A stretch of 64,000 nt of DNA from Salticus scenicus. Its lineage: Eukaryota; Arthropoda; Arachnida; Araneae; Salticidae. Shown in pieces: positions 47,372-57,684 of this stretch. Under the pieces are notes generated by a model. It saw only the letters and a program-made list of their open reading frames with translations. It made no database searches and had not been told where the DNA came from. The stretch spans positions 193,971,304 to 194,035,303 of the forward strand of contig OZ005648.1 in NCBI GenBank assembly GCA_963930645.1, read 5' to 3'. The translations under genes were made by a program, and so were the position numbers. Each line of letters starts with the position of its first letter. Position 1 is the stretch's first letter.

Positions 47372-47728
47372 ATATAATATTATCAGTGCAAAAATTTGAA
47401 ATTTAAAGGTGATTCAATTTCAGTATTGAAACAATTATTCTGATTAAAAACGAAGACAACCCAAATCAAACCAAATAAGAAATAAATTAAAATATCAGAA
47501 TATCAAAAATTAATGAAAGGATGAAAATAAAAAAAAAATAACACCTAAAAACTTGCTATTTAAGAGATAAAAGTAGCTCGAAATGATCATTAAATTGCAA
47601 AACACTGAATGAGGATTGAAATAGTGTTATAAAATAATAATAATACAACATAATGTGAATTGTAATACACTGAATGAGAATTGAAATAGTGTTATAAAAT
47701 ATAGATATAAATTATATATATAATAGTA

Positions 47729-47766
<38 letters not shown>

Positions 47767-47773
47767 TAATTTG

Positions 47774-47810
<37 letters not shown>

Positions 47811-48489
47811 CTATTTTTATTAAAACTTTATATGTAATGCAACGTTATAATGCTATAATAATGTTAAATGTATGTGTAATTTAATATTATCACCTTAACT
47901 TTAAATAGTTATAAATTGGATTTTATTTAAATAATAATAATAATACTTTTTTGAACAATTATACTGTTTTTTTTTTTTTTTTTTTTTTAATCCCGCAAGA
48001 TCTTTTTTAGCTGCAACATTTAACACTATCTGATTCTGAAACTTAATATTCGTAGAAATAAAGAAAATGTACCTCGGTATCTATGTGTATTAAAAAAAAA
48101 AAAAGTTGTTAATGATTAAAAAAAAAACGTCTTTTTTTTATGAGAAGATATCTTTTGCTAAAAGAAATGCACTTAAAACACGATTACAAGAGAACAACAG
48201 TAAATAGTAAAATATGTTATTCAAAAGTTTTACGCATGTCTCTTTCCATCTTACGTATTTGTTGCTTTGTTCTTTCGTTGGTTTAAAATTTTTATAAGCA
48301 CTATTTCAATTTGAGCAGCCCGGATAGACTTCCTAGTATATACGTATATTTATAGCCTATAATGTCTAACTTTAATTTTCCCCATTATTATACTGACATA
48401 AGTATTTTATTGTTATTTTTACTTTCCGAAGATGTATAAATAAGAAAAGTATTGTAATCATGTCAAAAATCCGTTTTTGAGATTTTGCT
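46641..48489. other. AT-rich intergenic DNA with two long (TA)n arrays
   Basis: (TA)n at 47336-47370 and 47735-47805, the latter interrupted by TTGTTTAATTTGT. Short duplication near 47590-47700 (AACACTGAATGAG.ATTGAAAT and AGTGTTATAAAATA occur twice, 57 bases apart). Poly(T) at 47967-47989. No gene. Confidence 0.6.
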
Positions 48490-48807
48490 TTTTTTTAAAG
48501 TTTTGAGGTCCCCTGAGCTTATTTTTACTATTTTTACGGTGATGTATGTATGTATGTGTGTGTGTGTGTGTACGTATGTGAATGAACGCTTTGCGAAAAT
48601 GAGCGGAAAGTTGATACGTATGTTATAGGTCTTCGTAGCATGAACCCTATTTAATTTGGTGAATCAAGGACTTATAGTTACTTTACAGCGAACAATGGAA
48701 TTTTTTTTACCATTATGGATTACGGGCCCAAATTCTTTAGAGTGCAATAACATGAACCATTCCGCTGTCGCATGGGCTGTAAAGAGGTTGGTATATCTAG
48801 CACTTGA

Positions 48808-48844
<37 letters not shown>

Positions 48845-49320
48845 GAGACAGAATGAAAAAGTCTTTATAATTATGGTCTATGGGCCCAAATTTTTAAAAA
48901 TGCAATATCGTCTGAACGCCTTGTGGCATTGAGCTGACTTTATACACATTTTATAGGTGACAATTTTACGAAGTGTATAGATTTTTTTTAAAGATTTTTT
49001 ATAGGGCACAAAGAAATATTCTTTATCATTATAGCCTATGGACTCAAATTTTCGAAAATGCGATAGCGTCTGAACGTCTTATTCGATTGAGCTGAAAATG
49101 TATGCACCTTTAGATGCATAAAATGTTAAATACATGTTATATACATGTTACATACATGGTATATACATAGGTTACTGTCGCACGAATTGCATAGATTTTA
49201 GTGAATTCAGCCTCTATAGATTTTTACAAGAACACAGCGAAACATTCTTTATCGTTATGATCTATGGACTCAAATTATTTGAAGTGCAATAACGTAAAAT
49301 TAAACAATGGAGAAAAATAC
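48490..49320. repeat. tandem array following a (TATG/TG)n tract
   Basis: Four diverged units of about 170-220 bp share TTA(T/C)GGTCTATGGGCCCAAAT-type phrases near 48710, 48870, 49030 and 49255, followed by GTGCAATA.CGT or ATGCGATAGCGTCTGAACG. A TATGTATGTGTGTGTG tract opens it at 48543. TTTTGAGGTCCCCTGAGC (48502-48519) resembles TTTGAGGTCTCCTGAATT at the 5' end of the Helitron-like element at 54248, which suggests relatedness to that group. A poly(T) run lies at 48811-48840. Confidence 0.65.
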
Positions 49321-49911
49321 TTAAACACCCTATTATAATTTTCACTTTTATTTATTTAACAACTTGTCTTAACTTAATTTACTTATACAATCGTTAATTA
49401 TTTAATGTTCGGAAATTCGAGGAGTTCTCAATCCAGATTTTTTTAAATGCCAAATAAAACTTTCCCTTTATAGATTTCAAGCATTATAATGTTGAATATA
49501 TAGGGGAGACCCGTGTACCTAGAGCCACCCCACTTTATTTGAATAATATTTAATTTTAAGTGTAATACTCAATTGGGCGAGTAACAACACCCATTGCTAC
49601 TTTTACAACTACTTTGGATCATTTGAGGAGAAAGTTTTGACAAGTTACGTGTAGAAAACGAATTTACATAGTTTGAAGTAAAATTTTGCAGCTCATCTCT
49701 TTTGCTATTTTACAAAAGCAAGTCAAATATTTTTCTTTCATTTTTAGTGCATAATATTGCTTGTTATATTGAATAATAAATGAGATATTTAATTAGTCTT
49801 CTCTGCATATGGATTTTTTAGTGGAAGGCATTTTGTATAAAGTTACCAAAACTTGTACCTAGGGCCACATAGTTGCCTTGTACCTAGGGCCAGTGTGTTT
49901 GGACCTTTTAA

Positions 49912-50169
49912 CACTTTCGCGACCGCATGTTTTTGTCTTTTTGACAGTAAGGTCCGCCTATGGGTATCCACATTTATATTACTAATGGATATGCATTATA
50001 ACCATACTCTCTCTAATCAAAGTATTTGCATCCATAGTACACTGATTGTACAACTATGAATATTGTGTATATTTTTTAGAAACAAATAATATACAAATTG
50101 CAAAAGTACCCGCTTGTGGAGTTTCATATTTTCAAATGACGTGAATCTACGTTAGCGGTCGCAAAAGTG
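49912..50169. mobile_element. piggyBac-type MITE nested in the pogo-like element
   Basis: Left end CACTTTCGCGACCGC and right end reverse-complemented CACTTTTGCGACCGC, 14 of 15 identical. TTAA precedes the left end (49908-49911); TTAG follows the right end (50170-50173), a one-base decay of the duplication. At 258 bp it has no frame of its own. It splits the host element just before the transposase C-terminus, so it is younger than that element. Confidence 0.85.
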
Positions 50170-50201
50170 TTAGGAAACAGAGTATATCCTATAATAATTG
50201 G

Positions 50202-50340
50202 ATGCTGGAAAACTCTGGTAAACCAATCACATATGACGTTGCTGAAAATGTTGGCACATCCTATCCGCCTGTCAACATTCTATCAGGCTTTTATGTATCC
50301 GGCATATGGCCAATGAATCAAAACACATTCACTGATTATG
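50202..50340 (+). pseudogene. pogo/Tigger (DDE) transposase C-terminal remnant
   Basis: The frame opening at 50202 reads ITYDVAENVGTSYPPVNILS and GFYVSGIWPMNQNTF. This fits the end of pogo/jerky-type transposases, where a short helix is followed by GF..(T/S)GI.P.N...F near the C-terminus. Residues GF (29-30), SGIWPMN (33-39) and F43 are the conserved ones. After residue 50 the frame runs into a poly(A) stretch. The catalytic DDE core and the N-terminal domains are absent, so this is a fragment. Its place between matching inverted ends supports the assignment. Confidence 0.75.
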
Positions 50341-51274
50341 AATATTTAAGTTCAAGTGTGACTGAAAGAAAAAAATCCTTCCATAAAAAAAAAAAAAAAA
50401 AAAAAAAAAGATTTTCCAGGAAGAAAGTGAACCAACAATAATAGAACTGGATGCTACTGTTTAGTGTCCTGTTGAAATTTCGAAACCTTCAATATCTAAT
50501 ATCCTTTCATGTGTCATGCTTTAACAGGTACGAACCTAAGCAAAACCTTTACCTAAAGGAAAATGCCCCACATCAAAGAAAAGATGTGACCGAAAACCAC
50601 AGAGATCTAGAAATTCAACAGACACTCCAGAAAAAAAGGAATTGAATAAAAAAAACGTTCTGTTAGAATGTCCCAAAGAGAAAAAAAGAATGAAAAAATT
50701 CGTGTTTCAAATTAAGGCAACAACTTGATAATTATTATATGATAAATAAATATATTACTTGGTACATTTTTTTTATATAAAATATATGTTTATATGCTTA
50801 TCTTCTATTCATTAGAAAGTGAAATATAAATTTGAGAGAATGGCCCTAGGTACAATGAGGGTGTTGTACCTATGGCCACGAGGGAAGTTTTTTTAAAAAC
50901 CTTCTATTTGTCGGAATTTATTATTTTAGGTATTTATATTAATCACAATTGGAAGTAATTAGTCCTAAAGATATGCACATAACCATTTGATAATTTTAAA
51001 TAGGTCAAGGGCTCTGTTTTTGGGCATTGAAAAAAAGCGGCCCGAGGTACACGGGTCTCCCCTATATATATAGGGTTATTCCTAGATCATGGGACAAACT
51101 TGGAGGAGAGGTAGAGAATATCACAAGTAATGTGAATCGCATTAGAACCTATGACCGCAAATTTCATTTTAACCCTTTAAGAACTATAAGATTTGGTGTT
51201 TTTTAACAATAAAATTAATATTTGGGTGTGGCTCTCGAATATTATAAATATACATACATATATATATATATATA

Positions 51275-52100
51275 CTCCTTGATATTCTCAAACAAATCTA
51301 TGACTTAATTAGTAAATCAAAAAATTTCTTTTGCCTTAAAAATAGTTATCAACTTAAAGCCAATGTCTTATCTATGAATAATGTGACTGATATCATGACT
51401 TATGATTTTGCTGACCTATTTAATAATATTAATTTAACAGATCTTCATCGTATCATCTTTATCCTTTTTGAAAAATTTAAAAGTCAAATATCTTTACCAA
51501 AATGCTTTTCGGCAACTTCATTTAAGACACTTTTAAATTTTATTATTCATAACAATTACATTCTACACTGTAATAAGATTTATATTCAAAAGGTCGGTAT
51601 TCCACAAGGAGGATGTAGCTCGAGTATGTTAGCTGACTTATACCTTTACCATTATGAACAGGGATTATGTATTGAAAATGTCTATTTTTACCGATACATT
51701 GATGACATTATAATTTTTTATGTCAATAATTTTTCGCCTAATTTATTTAAATTTGAATATCCTTCTCACCTTACCTTAACTTATAATCATCTCAACAATA
51801 ACTGTATTAGTTTCTTAGATTTAAAACTTAAACTTGATGGTAGTAAAATTTATACCGATATGTATAACAAAAGACAAGATTTTAGTTTCAAAGTAAATTT
51901 ATTTACACAATTTACCTCTTGTCTTCATATCTCTGTCTACAGAAATATTATTCTCAATCACCTCTTTCGTATACATAATCTTTGTTCAGATAGTTTAAAA
52001 ACAAAAATATCTCTCACATAATTAATGTTGCTACAAAAATGGGGTATCCTAAAAAATTTATTTATTCACTTGTTTATCAAAAAGGGTCTCTGTCTAACAC
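51275..52100 (+). pseudogene. reverse transcriptase domain, truncated
   Basis: The frame is open without a stop from the (TA)n tract at about 51265 through the ATG at 51374 to TAA at 52019-52021, about 249 codons. Counting from that ATG, motif A is TYDFADLFNNI (9-19, catalytic Asp 11), motif B is VGIPQGG with ADLYLYHYE (74-95), motif C is RYIDD (107-111), and FLDLKLKL (147-154) and YNKRQDF (164-170) follow. This is the pattern of the metazoan reverse transcriptases with GIP.G..., ADL.LY.YE, YIDD, FLDL and YDKR.DF. I place it near Penelope-like sequences without certainty. After the stop, another frame (from 52021) continues with INVATKMGYPKKFIYSLVYQ, so a frameshift or stop has broken the gene. 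No endonuclease domain is seen. The N-terminus is cut off by the TA repeat. Confidence 0.75.
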
Positions 52101-52131
<31 letters not shown>

Positions 52132-52310
52132 AAGGTTTAATTAAAAATTAAAAAAAAAAAAAAAAAAAAAAAGTGGGCAGAAGTTTGGCAGAAGTGGTGG
52201 GCTGGTGGGCAGAAGTTTGATTAAGGAGGAAGGGTGGTGTTGTTTGGCTGGTTGGCTGGGAGGGTTTGATGCTGAATAAAATTTATTAAAAAAAAAAAAA
52301 AAAAAAACGT
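52101..52310. repeat. poly(A) tracts around a G-rich island
   Basis: Poly(A) runs at about 52100-52129, 52150-52171 and 52288-52306 enclose GTGGGCAGAAGTTTGGCAGA and GTTTGGCTGGTTGGCTGGGA-type repeats (52172-52272). The G-rich, A-poor strand stands out from a 70-plus percent AT background. It may be an expressed-type low-complexity tail, or a stretch hard to sequence and assemble. Confidence 0.8.
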
Positions 52311-52339
52311 GGGGGGATTACTGTAAGTTACATTCTTAT

Positions 52340-52800
52340 TTTTTCTGGTTGATTCTATGTATTTTGAACTCTTTTATTTTTTCTGGTTGATACTATGTAT
52401 TTTGAACTCTTTTATCATTAAATTTTACAATGTGCTTCTGGCTACTTGAGGCTTCCCTTGTTAAGTTTGAACAATCCATCTATTTGCATAACAAAAATAA
52501 AATCTTATAAATATTAATAAAAAAAAAAAAAATCTTTTAAATTTAAATTTTTTATTTTAATTTATGATGACCGCATTATAATGCTTATCCTTATAGTTGT
52601 GCTCTTTGGCATTATTGCTTGTAATTATGTCTTCTTAAAACTTAACACTTAATAATTTGACTTCAAAATAAAAATCTTAAAAATTATCTTAATCTTTCAG
52701 TCAATACATCTTAAATAAAAATCTTAAAAATTATCTTAATCTTGCTGTTAATACTTCTAAATTATCTTAATCTTTCAGTCAATACATCTTATATAACTGA
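52340..52800. repeat. short local tandem duplications
   Basis: TTTTTTCTGGTTGATTCTAT with GTATTTTGAACTCTTTTAT occurs twice, 42 bases apart (52339-52420). ATAAAAATCTTAAAAATTAT with CTTAATCTTTCAGTCAATAC recurs two to three times at 52668-52790. Both sit in AT-rich DNA after the reverse transcriptase. A CTCF-like core AGATGGCGCT lies at 52826-52835. Confidence 0.85.
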
Positions 52801-53594
52801 CTTAATGTTATTATAGCTAACCGAAAGATGGCGCTTGTTCTTAGTAGTCTTTAACCTTCATTCTTCAGTCCTTATCTTAAACGATTTAATTATTAATATT
52901 TTTGGTACGGTTTAATTTAACTCTACTAGTATTAATTTTAACATTATCATTTAATATTTACTCTGTGTATTTTATCTTTAATGTAATTGTTCTGAAGTAT
53001 TTTCGATTAATCGATATCTGTCGAGCTATTATTTTAACTTCAATTTAGGTTTTGGCATCAACCATTTTTCCAGTTTGTGTTAACTGTTTTCCATGTGGTT
53101 ACTCTGCTTATTTCATGTTATTAATTTGGTTTCCTTTAAGATTTTAATTAATATTTATTTATCCTTTGTTTTAATTTATATTTTCACTTTTTTCTCATTC
53201 TTTTTGGTCTTTTTGCTGCATTGATCGGGGCGTGAGATGATATAAATTGCTATGATTAGCAATATCGTTTTACGAAATCATTGCAGCTTTCTCTGCTTTA
53301 TGAAGTATGCGCCCCTTGATAAGTATATTTCTAATTTTAAGCATTTATATCCAATTGATTATGTGGTTTATTATCTTTTTTCTCTTTCACAAGTTTAATG
53401 GTCCTTTTTTATTATCCTTCAGGTCGGCGTAAGTATTTTAAGTTAATATGGTAACTCATTGGTTCCTTATCTATATCGCAACTTTTTGTGTCATTCTTTC
53501 CTCTATGTTAAATTCAGTTCTATATTTTAGTGTGCTGTTATTGTTTTAGTTCTATTAATTGCTAAATTTTAAGATTAAATTTTATTACGTTATC

Positions 53595-53598
<4 letters not shown>

Positions 53599-53648
<50 letters not shown>
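53599..53648. repeat. (TA)n microsatellite
   Basis: About 50 bases of pure TA beside the left arm of the fold-back repeat. Confidence 0.95.
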
Positions 53649-53653
<5 letters not shown>

Positions 53654-53689
53654 CTTTAATGTTACTGTTTAGATAAAAGATTACACGTA

Positions 53690-54040
53690 GCAATAATTAT
53701 ATTTTTAATCGATATATTTATCGCTCTGATTGCATTAATACAAACATTGTGTATTATTTTGCGAAATAATGAAGCTTATACAATCTTTTAATTTCTACAC
53801 AGTGGGCGGAGTTGCAAATAACTAAGTATCTAGTGATATATTTATTTATAAGCGCTATCGACTGTACATGGCTACCCTAGATTCATAGTTAGCTGTAACT
53901 TCGCCCACTGTGTAAATTTTAAAATATTCTATGTTTCATTATTTTGCAAAATCTTACAGAATGTTCGTATTAATACAATCAGGGCGATAAAAACGCCGAT
54001 TAGAAATAAAATTATTACTACTTACATTTCTTTAAATTAA
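53690..54040. mobile_element. fold-back (inverted-repeat) element
   Basis: About 150 bases at 53690-53840 are mirrored at 53880-54035. Shared blocks: AATAATT.TATTT.TAATCG, TTTATCGC(T/C)CTGATTG, ATTAATAC(A/G)AACATT, TTTTGC(G/A)AAATAATGAA, and ACACAGTGGGCG(G/A)AGTT. A 40-base spacer separates the arms. ACACAGTGGGCG at the inner edges is GC-rich and especially conserved. It has no coding capacity. It lies inside the 51072-54240 unit and could be a nested MITE or an internal structural part of it. Confidence 0.75.
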
Positions 54041-54247
54041 GTTTACATTAGAATGAAACGACTTTTGTTTTTTAATTTAATATTCCAGAGCCACGCCTAT
54101 ATCTAAATTTTATTGTTAAAGGTAAACAAAAATATTCCGTTCTTAAAGACCTTTGGGCTCTGGTTTCCTTTGCAAATATCTATCATTGTAATTTTATTTT
54201 CCTCTTTTTTATGTTTGTCCTATGACCGTAGAATAACCCTGTATATG

Positions 54248-56065
54248 TCTGTTAAATAAAGATCTATTTTACGCTATTTACACGCTTTGAGGTCTCCTGA
54301 ATTAGTTTTCTTTTGTATCTCAGCTACTAATTAAAATAATTTCATGAGTAATGCATCATTAGAAAGCTTTTTTGATTTGGAATCGAACAGTGGAATACAG
54401 AAATTTGTACCGCCAGATGGCGCTGTAATATTTTTAAATTTCAATATTTCAATTTCTAATTATGATTAAATTATTTGTAATACATCATTCGAAAGATATT
54501 TTAAAGTTCTTTTAAATTATCGAAAGTTTTCACCAGATTTACACGTTTTGAGGTGTCCTGAACCAATTTTTTTTTTTTTATCTCAGTTATAAATTAAAAA
54601 AAATTCATAAGTAATACATCATTTGAAAGCTTATTTTAGTTGATACACATTTTAAAGTACTTTTACATTATCGAAAAATGGAATTCGAGATTTCCCCCGA
54701 TTTACACGTTTTGAGGTGTCCTGATTAGGTTTTCTTTTGTATCTCATCTACTAATTAAAATAATTTCATGAGTAATACATCATTTGAAAGCTTTGTTAAT
54801 CTGGAATGGAACAATAGATTACAGAAATTTCTACCGCCAGATGGCGCTGTAATATTTTTAAATTTCAATATTTCATATTCTAATTATGATTAAATTATTT
54901 CTAATACATCATTCGAAAGATATTTTAAAGTTTTTTTACATTATCGAAAGTGGAATTCGAGATTTCACCTGATTTACAATTTAAAGTGTCCTGATCAGGT
55001 TTTCTTTTGCATCTCAGCTAATTGAGTAAGAATAAGTAACTGGAATGGAACAATAGATTACACAGAAATTTCTACCGCCAGATGGCGCTATAATATTGAT
55101 CTAATATTCTAATTATGATTAAATTATTTCTAATACATCATTCGAAAGATATTTTAAAGTTTTTTTACATTATCGAAAGTGGAATTCGAGATTTCACCTG
55201 ATTTTTAATTTAAAGTTTCCTGATCAGGTTTTCTTTTGCATCTCAGCTAATTGAGTAAGAATAAGTAACTGGAATGGAACAATAGATTACAGAAATTTCT
55301 ACGGCCAAATGGCGCTGTAATATTTTTAAATTTCAATATTTCATATTATTATTATAGATTCTAATTACGATTAAATTATTTCAAATACATCAATCGAAAG
55401 ATATTTTAAAGTTCTTTTACATTATCGAAAGTGGAATTCGAGATTTCACCTGATTTACAATTTAAAGTGTCCTGATCAGGTTTTCTTTTGCATCTCAGCT
55501 AATTGAGTAAGACCGTTCAAAATTGGTATATGCAAGTTAATTAGGAGGGGCTGGAACGGTGGGGAAGGAATAGGCGCGCAGCGCGCATGGGTTTGGTACC
55601 CGGTGCGAGTTTTTACCCGATGATAAAAGATTTTTTATTTTCTTTTATTTTCTTAATAATAAAAGTTTGAGTTGAGAAGGAATATGCGTGTACAGCGCAC
55701 GTATATCCACAAGCGTGCGCGCGCAGCGCGCATGGGTCTGCGCTGCCGAAGGTAGTGGCGTCCCGGTGTGAGTTTTTACCCGATGCTAAATGATATATTT
55801 TTTAATTCCTTTTCTTGAGAATGAAAGTTTATGAGTAATAACATTGAATTTTGAGAAGTCATAAGGATAGTGAAGGAATACGTGCGCGCAGCGAACGGGT
55901 CTACGCTGCCGAAGGCAGTGGGGACCCGGTGCGACATTTCTCCCGATCAGAATTTTTTTTTCTCTTTTTTTATCACATGATACAAATTAATGCAATTTTG
56001 AGAATTCATTAATTATTGTGATTCATTTAAAAAAAGTGACCAGCGAAGCGGGCGTAGCCTGCTAG
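54248..56065 (+). mobile_element. Helitron-like non-autonomous element, second member
   Basis: The 3' end, GAAGCGGGCGTAGCCTGCTAG preceded by GACCAGC, matches that of the element at 39739-42193 and ends CTAG before T. The 5' start is placed at TCTGTTAAATAAAG by likeness to TCTATATAAATAAAG; the preceding base is G, not A, so this edge is less certain. Inside are four tandem units at 54290-55500 and GC-rich modules at 55560-55930 that repeat CGCAGCGCGCATGGGT, CGCTGCCGAAGG(T/C)AGTGG and CCCGGTG(T/C)GA. The last corresponds to CCCGCTGTCTACGGCAGC in the other member. It has no helicase. It starts only 7 bases after the reverse transcriptase unit ends. Confidence 0.65.
54290..55510. repeat. tandem units with AGATGGCGCT cores
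   Basis: Units of about 230-240 bp (a double unit of 424 first) share TTTGAGGTGTCCTGA, TCTTTTG(T/C)ATCTCAGCTA, GAACAATAGATTACAGAAAT, TACCGCCAGATGGCGCTGTA and CATTCGAAAGATATTTTAAA. The core AGATGGCGCT is at 54415, 54839 and 55080; AAATGGCGCT is at 55308. This core is like the DNA-binding consensus of insect CTCF (AGRKGGCGC); binding is untested. Confidence 0.8.
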
Positions 56066-56177
56066 TAATAATAATAATAAAATAAATTTTATTTATATAT
56101 ACTATATAATTTTATCTCGCTCGATTTTCAATCCGTCGCACTGTGCAGCCGAAGAGGTTTCTCTCTTCTTGTTGAAA

Positions 56178-56203
56178 GTGTGTGTGTGTGGGGGGGGGGG
56201 GGG
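56178..56203. repeat. (GT)n followed by a 14-base poly(G) run
   Basis: GTGTGTGTGTGTG runs straight into 14 G bases (56190-56203). Poly(G) of this length is rare in such AT-rich DNA, and nothing else like it is seen in the window. 56204-57685 beyond it is AT-rich with no gene I can support, apart from the minus-strand hairpin-led repeat near 56500-56590. Confidence 0.9.
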
Positions 56204-56499
56204 TCAGTGTTTTTCAATCTACTCTTCATATAAACTTGTCCTTATATATTTTTATATTGAAATATTTTAGATATCCTTTCTTATGTATTACGTGGTTATT
56301 AAAGGAAAATTAACAGTCTTCCTGATTAAGTAGATCAGTTTTAGATGTTGGAAATTAATGTTTCGGAAAAGGATTCAACCGATTTTTTCCTTTTTACTAT
56401 TCTTATATTCGCTATGTAAATCTATTTTATGTATCTTTCAAATGTATAAGCTTTCTCTTACCTGAACATATTTCGATGTCTAATTTGTTAGGTAAATTT

Positions 56500-56590
56500 T
56501 GTCTTCTGATCATATTATCTCCAAAAAATGCCTATAATACATGCAATAGTAAATAATAGAAATGTTGTGGTTGTTTCACACCAGATTTTT
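56500..56590 (-). repeat. hairpin-led dispersed repeat, minus-strand copy
   Basis: Reverse complement begins ATCTGGTGTGAAACAACCAC and continues TATTATAGGCATTTTT and GATAATATGATCAGAAGAC, closely matching 40497-40600. Confidence 0.7.
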
Positions 56591-57684
56591 TTTCTTTCCA
56601 ACTGAACAACTTATTATTGAACTGTTATAGAAATAGAGTTTGATATGCTTACAAATATCCTCTTTTATTTGGTATGCTATGGCCATTAAAATACTTTCCT
56701 ACAAATAGCTTTGAAGAGACATATTGCTTTTCTTAGTATCTTTTAGTTTATATTTAGATTCTCTTAGGACATAAGAGTTGTTCTAAATATACTTACTTTT
56801 TTCTATATAAAACCTTAATATTCCTTTAGAAATTCGTGATATAAAACATTTCTTGTAACATGAGTGAACACTAATTTTACTAACCTTAAGTTTTCTCTAT
56901 TATGATTTGAAAGATTAAACATTTTTTATACCATTAGTAGTGAGACATAAATATTATATTTTTTGAAATACGTAACAACATGAATAACCTCTCTAGATCC
57001 TTCCCAGTGTGTTCCATGTGAGATCATCGGCAGTTGTGGTTCGTGTTGCTCCAAGATATCCCTCTGTAGATAATCAACTATACTCAAACTTTTCCAGACT
57101 TTTCCACTTTTCCGTGTCATGGTGACCCTCAAAACCTTCAACTAAATATTTTATTACGTTTTATGGACTGACTGATCGAAACATGAACTGTAACTGTAAT
57201 GTAGCTATATGATATATCGTGAATGTGTTGCGCTGCATTTATCGAACCTTTGTTTTAATTTGTCCTGGTGATGCCCAGATAAGCTGGGTGAAAAGATTTG
57301 ACCAAATATATTTGTATTTTTTTTTAAATGATTTTAATTAAAAAATATATTTTTTTAATGAAATTGTTTACGTGTTTTAAACTGTAATATTTAACTAATT
57401 TGTAAAATGACACGTGCTTTTAAATATCTCTTTATGAGATGTTATTTATAACAAATAATGTGCCAAGATCAGGTAGATTTGTTACTACCACACGCAGATG
57501 CAAAGTACAAGATTCCATTAGATATTACTGCTTAATAATCCTTTATTTACTGCTATATCAAAGACAAGAAATGCATGCTATACTTTTTTTTAAGTTTTTT
57601 AAGAATATATATATATATATAAAGTACTTGCAGTATACTTACAATTTATGCATATCACCTTAACATAACAATTAATTATGATTT

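Larger units (their letters stand above)
49503..51062. mobile_element. pogo/Tigger-like element, internally deleted
   Basis: Ends: GGGGAGACCCGTGTACCTAG on the left and, reverse-complemented, GGGGAGACCCGTGTACCTCG on the right, flanked by TA (49501-49502, 51063-51064) as expected for Tc1/pogo. A 12-base subterminal motif, TACCTAGGGCCA, recurs at 49516, 49856, 49881 and 50867 and inverted at 50841, apart from the termini. It is the likely transposase-binding repeat. The C-terminus of a pogo-type transposase remains at 50202-50340. A TTAA-type MITE has inserted at 49912-50169. At 1560 bp, less the nested 258, most of the transposase gene is gone. Confidence 0.8.
51072..54240. mobile_element. composite unit: reverse transcriptase between long inverted termini
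   Basis: The left terminus (51072 to about 51247) and the reverse complement of the right terminus (54240 to about 54070) align over roughly 175 bases. Shared blocks in order: AGGGTTATTC, TCAT(G/A)GGACAAAC, CTTTAAGAAC, TTTAACAATAAAATT, G(T/C)GTGGCTCT and GAATATTA. ATATAT (51066-51071) and GTATAT (54241-54246) flank it, a possible 6-bp duplication but in TA-rich DNA. Inside lie a reverse transcriptase frame (51275-52100), poly(A)-rich and G-rich islands, AT-rich DNA and a fold-back repeat (53690-54040). Penelope-like elements can carry inverted terminal repeats, and Polintons have AG-starting TIRs with 6-bp duplications but no reverse transcriptase. The class is unresolved. Confidence 0.6.
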
